From Microcaldota archaeon (lineage in GTDB: Archaea > Iainarchaeota > Iainarchaeia > JAADDC01), in assembly GCA_027000685.1 (NCBI GenBank), contig JALTNN010000004.1, positions 1-8,393 on the forward strand: a stretch of DNA of 8,393 nucleotides, given 5' to 3'. A program made the translations under genes and the position numbers. Positions 5,464 through 8,393 of the stretch are shown in pieces (the stretch's first letter is position 1; each line of letters starts with the position of its first letter). The notes below the pieces were generated by a model that did not search any database, was not told the DNA's origin, and saw only the letters and a program-made list of their open reading frames with translations.

Positions 5464-6378
5464 ATGCCGTTCGAGGCCCTCTATTACCTCCACCCGGCTT
5501 CGGAGAAGATCGCAAAGAAGGTGCTTGAGCAGGCAAAGGAGAAAGTCCTCTACGGTGAGGAAGAGCCGCACAAGAAGCTACTCTCAGCCCTCACGTGGAA
5601 AATAGAGAGCGTGTACAGAGATGTCCTGAAGGAGAACGAGGAGCTCGTGCAGGAACTGTGGGAGGAGTTTGAAAAGGAGCACAGGAGGTTCAGGGTAAGC
5701 AGAGAGGAGTTCGAGCATATGTTGAGGATAGCCGTGGCGAAACACCTCATTGGACTCCCATTTGAGAGTCCTCAGGAGTCGGGCAACGAGCTCCTCCTAA
5801 ACAGGGTTCCCTCCGTCCTCGCGGGTCTCCTGCTTCTCTTCCCGCTCGCCTACAGGATGCCCGGGGGGAGAGGGGCACACATCGGCTTCTCTTCGAGAGG
5901 CGTCCTCTACGACCACAGCGATGCATCCTACAGGAGGTACATCGAGGAGTTAGCCGAGGGCCTCGGAAACATGAAGACACCGAAGCACCTGCTCAGGAGG
6001 GCGTACAGCACAATAGTGGGGCTGAAAGAAAACATGGAAGAACACAGGGAGCTGGGCCTGCACATTATAGACCTCCACACCCTCTACGAGACGCTCCACC
6101 GCCTGGCCGACGAGATACGTGACCTGGACGTGGTAACGAGAGAGGCCGACGTCATAGACAGGGAGCTGGTAAGTTACTACAGGGAGGCCCTCTCCAGACT
6201 GGCGGACCTCGCGGACTACTTAGAGGATGAGACCGAGCAGAGGCTCGAGCCGCACATGGATCAGTTGGTGGGTGACAGTAAGAGGCTAAAGGAGATGTTC
6301 AAGCGTGTGATTGCGGGGATGAGGCGTCACCTCCTCGAGCGGTGGAAGACGATCCCCGATGCGGGCGAAGTTTATTAA
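5464..6378 (+). CDS. Uncharacterised helical protein B
   Basis: 304 residues, not recognised. Residues 10-100 are charged helices ([32 protein letters not shown]). A hydrophobic stretch [16 protein letters not shown] (115-130) could be a membrane-dipping or buried helix. A Gly-rich, possibly beta segment follows ([18 protein letters not shown], 134-151), then helices to the end (152-297), including an acidic coiled-coil-like run [20 protein letters not shown] (203-222). His and Tyr are frequent but no known metal or catalytic signature appears. ATG 5464 is preferred over an upstream in-frame start at 5419 because the SD GGTGAT (5453-5458) sits 5 nt before it and the start avoids a long overlap with gene A. 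The TAA stop lies inside the L15e TATA box. Coupling to gene A suggests the two proteins form a complex; any function in translation is only guilt by association. Confidence 0.75.
   Translation: MPFEALYYLHPASEKIAKKVLEQAKEKVLYGEEEPHKKLLSALTWKIESVYRDVLKENEELVQELWEEFEKEHRRFRVSREEFEHMLRIAVAKHLIGLPFESPQESGNELLLNRVPSVLAGLLLLFPLAYRMPGGRGAHIGFSSRGVLYDHSDASYRRYIEELAEGLGNMKTPKHLLRRAYSTIVGLKENMEEHRELGLHIIDLHTLYETLHRLADEIRDLDVVTREADVIDRELVSYYREALSRLADLADYLEDETEQRLEPHMDQLVGDSKRLKEMFKRVIAGMRRHLLERWKTIPDAGEVY
6371..6378 (+). promoter_or_regulatory. TATA box for the L15e - RNase P operon
   Basis: TTTATTAA preceded by purine-rich GCGAAG, overlapping the stop codon of the upstream gene. A start about 26 nt downstream falls near 6400-6402, exactly at the foot of the hairpin in the L15e leader, giving a leader of about 42 nt. 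Confidence 0.6.
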
Positions 6379-6401
6379 CGTTTACTCCCCCCAGATACGT
6401 G

Positions 6402-6430
6402 CGGCGGAATGTGGAGACCCCGAACCGCCG
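6402..6430 (+). promoter_or_regulatory. Hairpin in the L15e mRNA leader
   Basis: CGGCGG (6402-6407) pairs perfectly with CCGCCG (6425-6430) around a 17-nt loop that may hold a weak inner GG/CC pairing. The 3' arm ends on the first G of the SD GGAGGTGG (6430-6437) of L15e. With the predicted transcription start at 6400-6402, the mRNA would open with this stem-loop, a suitable position for translational control. No direct evidence of regulation. Confidence 0.45.
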
Positions 6431-6442
6431 GAGGTGGTATGG

Positions 6443-7045
6443 ATGGGTATGTACCAGTATGTGAGAAGCATCCTCCAGAAGGAGTACTCCCACGACAGGG
6501 ATGAGTTCTACGACTACAAGGAGAGGCTGAAGGAGAAGCTCCTCGAATGGAGGAGACAGCCCGCAGTGGTTAGGATAGAGAGGCCTTCTAACATAACAAG
6601 GGCGAGAGAGCTCGGCTACAAGGCGAAGCAGGGGATCATCGTCGTCAGGGTGAGGGTGAGGAAGGGTACCGGAAGGCACATCAGGCCCAACAAGGGAAGA
6701 AGGCCCAAGAGGATGGGGGTGAAGAAGCTCTCAAGGAGGATTTCCATCCAGAGAATTGCGGAGATAAGGGCAAATACGAAGTACAGGAACCTCGAGGTGC
6801 TTAACTCCTACTATGTGGGGGAGGACGGCACACACTACTACTACGAGGTCATCCTCGTTGACCCCCACCACCCGGCCATAAAGAGCGATCCGGATCTCAA
6901 CTGGATATGCGAGCCACAGCACAGGGGTAGGGCATTCAGGGGCAAGACGAGCGCGGGGAGAAAGGGAAGAGGGCTCAGGTGGAAAGGCAAAGGTGTTGAA
7001 AAGGCCAGACCGAGCCTCAAGGCTAATGCGAGGAAGCTGAAATGA
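6443..7045 (+). CDS. rpl15e: Large-subunit ribosomal protein eL15 (L15e)
   Basis: 200-residue archaeal/eukaryotic-type ribosomal protein L15e, which binds 23S rRNA in the 50S core. Family hallmarks are [10 protein letters not shown] at the start, [14 protein letters not shown] (35-48), [22 protein letters not shown] (54-75), the basic [12 protein letters not shown] (84-95), [16 protein letters not shown] (134-149) and the Gly/Arg/Lys-rich tail [23 protein letters not shown] (162-184). The ATG at 6443 is the true start: it matches the family N-terminus and has the SD GGAGGTGG 5 nt upstream. The 28 open codons before it are fortuitous. It is the first gene of a four-gene operon, and its stop overlaps the next start (ATGA). 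It has its own TATA box and a structured leader. Confidence 0.97.
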   Translation: MGMYQYVRSILQKEYSHDRDEFYDYKERLKEKLLEWRRQPAVVRIERPSNITRARELGYKAKQGIIVVRVRVRKGTGRHIRPNKGRRPKRMGVKKLSRRISIQRIAEIRANTKYRNLEVLNSYYVGEDGTHYYYEVILVDPHHPAIKSDPDLNWICEPQHRGRAFRGKTSAGRKGRGLRWKGKGVEKARPSLKANARKLK

Positions 7046-7470
7046 TCCAGAGGTTCTTCCTCCGGGCCTTCGTCAGATCAACGGAAGATCCGAGAAAGGT
7101 ACTCCAAGCAGTGAGGACTGTGGTTCCGTGGATTGAGGAAGGTGACGTGAGTGTCTCAGAGCACAAGGGTGTTTACGGTAACGTCTTTCTTTCAATAATC
7201 TACGAGGCCGGGAAGAGGGAAGCGAGGAAGATCTGGGAGCACGTGTGGAACGCTATTGAAGAGGATGACAGGGAGCTCCTCAGGGAACGGATAGAAGAGT
7301 TTCTGGACGAGTTTGGTCAGATACACCTGCGATTTGACAAGCAGGAGGCGTACAAAGGGAAGCTCGTCCTCGGCACGAGTGGTGTGATAAAGGTCGTGTT
7401 CAAGCTCGAGGCGTACCCCGCTAAATACGAGAACTTCCTACGTATAGCGAGGAAGTTGGTGGGAGGGTGA
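7042..7470 (+). CDS. COG1325-family RNA-binding protein (exosome/RNase P neighbourhood)
   Basis: 142-residue archaeal protein of the COG1325 (DUF54) family, annotated as a predicted RNA-binding, exosome-associated protein. The diagnostic block is [17 protein letters not shown] (94-110), followed by [13 protein letters not shown] (114-126). The N-terminal part ([26 protein letters not shown]) matches the family's first strand and helix. No enzyme motif is visible. Family members lie between L15e and the RNase P gene rnp3 in many euryarchaeal genomes, as here. The molecular role is not established, and RNA binding is inferred from fold and neighbourhood. The ATG at 7042 overlaps the L15e stop by 4 bases, and the stop overlaps the rnp3 GTG by 4 bases, so translation is probably coupled across all three genes. 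Confidence 0.9.
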   Translation: MIQRFFLRAFVRSTEDPRKVLQAVRTVVPWIEEGDVSVSEHKGVYGNVFLSIIYEAGKREARKIWEHVWNAIEEDDRELLRERIEEFLDEFGQIHLRFDKQEAYKGKLVLGTSGVIKVVFKLEAYPAKYENFLRIARKLVGG

Positions 7471-7913
7471 AGTACTACGACCTCGTGAGGGTGGAACCGG
7501 ATGAAGAGATGAGAAGGATCGCAGGGGTATGGGGAGACACTCTCCTGCACCGCGTAAAGGGTGTTCTCATCTCGAGGGACATCTCCGAGGCAAAGAGGGG
7601 TGTCACGAGGTACAGGGCGATCTTCATCGACAGGGTGGACGCGGCCCTCCTCTCGCTCGCAAAGCAGAACGGGGTGTTCCTCGGTTTCTTCACATCAGAC
7701 ATCGATGAAAGGTCTCTCGAGAGGTATATGGAGTGGGTGAGGCTCGTGAGGAGGGCTGGCGTTCCCATAGTCATAGCGTCGGGGGCGAGGAGCGTCTATG
7801 AGATGAGGAGCCCGCGGGACAGGGCGATGATAGGAGTGCTCCTTGGGATGTCAAGGGAGGACGCGTTCTCGGCGGTTTCGAAGAGGTGGGGTGAGATAGT
7901 TGAAGCCCCTTAA
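7467..7913 (+). CDS. rnp3: RNase P protein component 3 (Rpp30), unusually short
   Basis: Protein subunit of the RNase P holoenzyme, which removes tRNA 5' leaders. With Pop5 it normally forms the heterotetramer that stimulates the catalytic domain of the RNA. The C-terminal half is clearly Rpp30: GVPIVIASGARSVYEMRSPRD (98-118) and GVLLGMSREDAFSAVSKRW (123-141). The start MKYYDLVRV also fits the first strand. Archaeal Rpp30 proteins are usually a little over 200 residues with a TIM-barrel (PHP-derived) fold, and this one has 148. By eye the gap lies between RAIFIDR (50-56) and VDAALLSLAKQNGVFLGF (57-74), plus a contracted region before KGVLIS (31-36). The frame is intact, so it is not a visible frameshift. 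The GTG start at 7467 forms a GTGA overlap with the upstream stop and has GGTGGGAGG before it. The gene is confident; how the shortened barrel functions is not known. Confidence 0.88.
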   Translation: MKYYDLVRVEPDEEMRRIAGVWGDTLLHRVKGVLISRDISEAKRGVTRYRAIFIDRVDAALLSLAKQNGVFLGFFTSDIDERSLERYMEWVRLVRRAGVPIVIASGARSVYEMRSPRDRAMIGVLLGMSREDAFSAVSKRWGEIVEAP

Positions 7914-8202
7914 GCCGACCTACAGGCTGAAAAGAAGGAGGATCCTGGTGAAGTTTCTCCTTGGAAGACCAGGAGACCCCATAAAGTGGGTAAAAGAGAA
8001 GGTAGTCCGTCTGCTCGGTGTGTGGGGATCTGCTTCGGCGAGAGTGAGGATAGAACCGGTTGGAGAGGGTGTATTAGTGAGTGTGGCGAGGGAGTGGGCC
8101 GACGTGGTGAGGGGTGCCCTCGTGCTCGGAAGGGAGGAGTTCGTCCCCTACACAGTAGTCTCGGGTACCATAAAGGCCCTGAAGAGGAAGGGGTTTTTAT
8201 AA
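7900..8202 (+). CDS. rnp2: RNase P protein component 2 (Pop5)
   Basis: 100-residue Pop5/Rpp14-family subunit of RNase P, partner of Rpp30. Recognisable parts are LKPTYRLKRRRILVKF (4-19), the central helix region KWVKEKVVRLLGVWGSASARVRI (29-51), the strand GVLVSVAREWADVVRGALVL (57-76) and the diagnostic C-terminus VVSGTIKALKRKGFL (86-100). It is somewhat shorter than the ~120 residues usual in archaea, mainly around the loop after residue 20 and before the SGTIK segment. The TTG at 7900 is preferred because the SD GGTGAG lies 4 nt upstream and KPTYRLKRRR is the expected N-terminus. It overlaps rnp3 by 14 bases, so the two subunits are translationally coupled, as suits obligate partners. The stop codon lies within the TATA box of the next gene. 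Confidence 0.92.
   Translation: MKPLKPTYRLKRRRILVKFLLGRPGDPIKWVKEKVVRLLGVWGSASARVRIEPVGEGVLVSVAREWADVVRGALVLGREEFVPYTVVSGTIKALKRKGFL
8194..8202 (+). promoter_or_regulatory. TATA box for the downstream membrane-protein gene
   Basis: TTTTTATAA preceded by purine-rich GAAGAGGAAGGGG (BRE-like), overlapping the rnp2 stop. Its centre is about 27 nt before the ATG at 8226, so the predicted message is leaderless or nearly so. This marks the end of the L15e - RNase P operon or an internal promoter. Confidence 0.65.
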
Positions 8203-8225
8203 CCGTTTAGAGGTAATATTTTCCC

Positions 8226-8393
8226 ATGGAGTGGGTAGGTACCGTCCACTGGATAGCACTCTTCCTGGCGTTCCTCGGACCCCTACTCGCACCCGGGGCG
8301 TCCCTGAGCTGGGTGTTGAACCTGATGTTCCTTTTGGGTGTTATAGTGGCACTGGCAACGTACAACACGGGGATAAAGACAGATGGTGTAACG
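8226..8393 (+). CDS. Membrane protein, N-terminal 56 residues (3' end outside window)
   Basis: Open from ATG 8226 to the window end with no stop. The visible part begins MEWVGTVHWIALFLAFLGPL and contains two hydrophobic segments, about residues 8-22 (WIALFLAFLGPLLAP) and 28-46 (LSWVLNLMFLLGVIVALAT). They are separated by a short Pro/Gly/Ser turn, so the protein enters as a helical hairpin. I do not recognise the family, and a signal peptide is an alternative reading of the first segment. There is no SD in the expected place; the TATA box at 8194-8202 instead fits leaderless initiation. In many euryarchaea the proteasome alpha-subunit and exosome genes follow rnp2; here a membrane protein does, so the familiar gene order is broken at this point. 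Confidence 0.7.
   Translation, partial: MEWVGTVHWIALFLAFLGPLLAPGASLSWVLNLMFLLGVIVALATYNTGIKTDGVT

Noticed and set aside
4685..6378. Helical pair as a HEPN/MNT toxin-antitoxin module
   Set aside because: No convincing RxxxxH active-site motif in gene A or B and no nucleotidyltransferase motif in either; sizes are also too large for the usual pair.
6359..6442. In-frame 28-codon N-terminal extension of L15e
   Set aside because: It overlaps the end of the previous gene, contains the predicted promoter start and hairpin, and the family N-terminus MGMYQYVR begins at 6443 behind a strong SD.
7467..7913. rnp3 as a frameshifted pseudogene
   Set aside because: The frame is uninterrupted from start to stop, both ends match the family and it overlaps both neighbours in the normal coupled fashion; neither terminus is missing, so an in-frame contraction is the simpler reading.
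1..8393. CRISPR array, insertion sequence, prophage, tRNA or box C/D RNA gene
   Set aside because: No direct-repeat array, terminal inverted repeats, transposase or integrase, and no cloverleaf with CCA end or paired C/D boxes seen; the gaps between genes are all under about 65 bp.

Overview
The window is archaeal chromosome. It encodes aIF5A with a hypusination loop, ribosomal protein L15e, an archaeal Sm-like protein (SmAP), two RNase P proteins (Rpp30/Rnp3 and Pop5/Rnp2) and a COG1325-type RNA-binding protein. Short TATA boxes sit about 26 nt upstream of starts, and Shine-Dalgarno (SD) motifs are of the GGTGA/GGAGG kind. The order L15e - COG1325 - Rnp3 - Rnp2 is the arrangement I associate with Euryarchaeota. 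GC content is high, arginine is mostly AGG/AGA and the proteins are rich in Glu, Lys and Arg, which suggests a thermophile. That last point is inference, and I cannot name the genus.

Layout: 1-2226 (+) is an RNA-metabolism operon of three overlapping genes: thiI (5' end outside the window), thpR (RNA 2',3'-cyclic phosphodiesterase) and a metallo-beta-lactamase-fold hydrolase. 2223-4187 (-) runs the other way. A DUF2226-like protein, a small roadblock/LC7-like protein and a MinD-type ATPase with a C-terminal amphipathic helix form a tight three-gene operon. An Sm-like gene with its own TATA box follows and converges on the hydrolase gene with a 4-base overlap. 4188-4228 is a 41-bp divergent promoter region. 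4229-6378 (+) holds aIF5A followed by two adjacent helical proteins of unknown function. 6443-8202 (+) is the translation/RNase P operon L15e - COG1325 - Rnp3 - Rnp2, with its own TATA box and a GC-rich hairpin at the predicted mRNA 5' end. 8226-8393 is the start of a membrane protein that runs off the window, with a well-placed TATA box for a leaderless mRNA.

Most of the window is housekeeping RNA biology: tRNA thiolation, RNA-end chemistry, Sm-like RNA binding, translation elongation and tRNA 5' maturation. I see no CRISPR array, transposon, prophage, tRNA or rRNA. The best second-look items are a strongly shortened but intact Rpp30 that seems to lack one or two beta/alpha units, the DUF2226-roadblock-MinD module with its putative membrane-targeting tail, the pair of unrecognised helical proteins between aIF5A and L15e, the ThiI variant lacking both a rhodanese domain and the CxxC of methanogen enzymes, and the hairpin leader of L15e. 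Every gene boundary is explained by an overlap or a gap of under about 65 bp, so no stretch over 300 bases lacks a gene.
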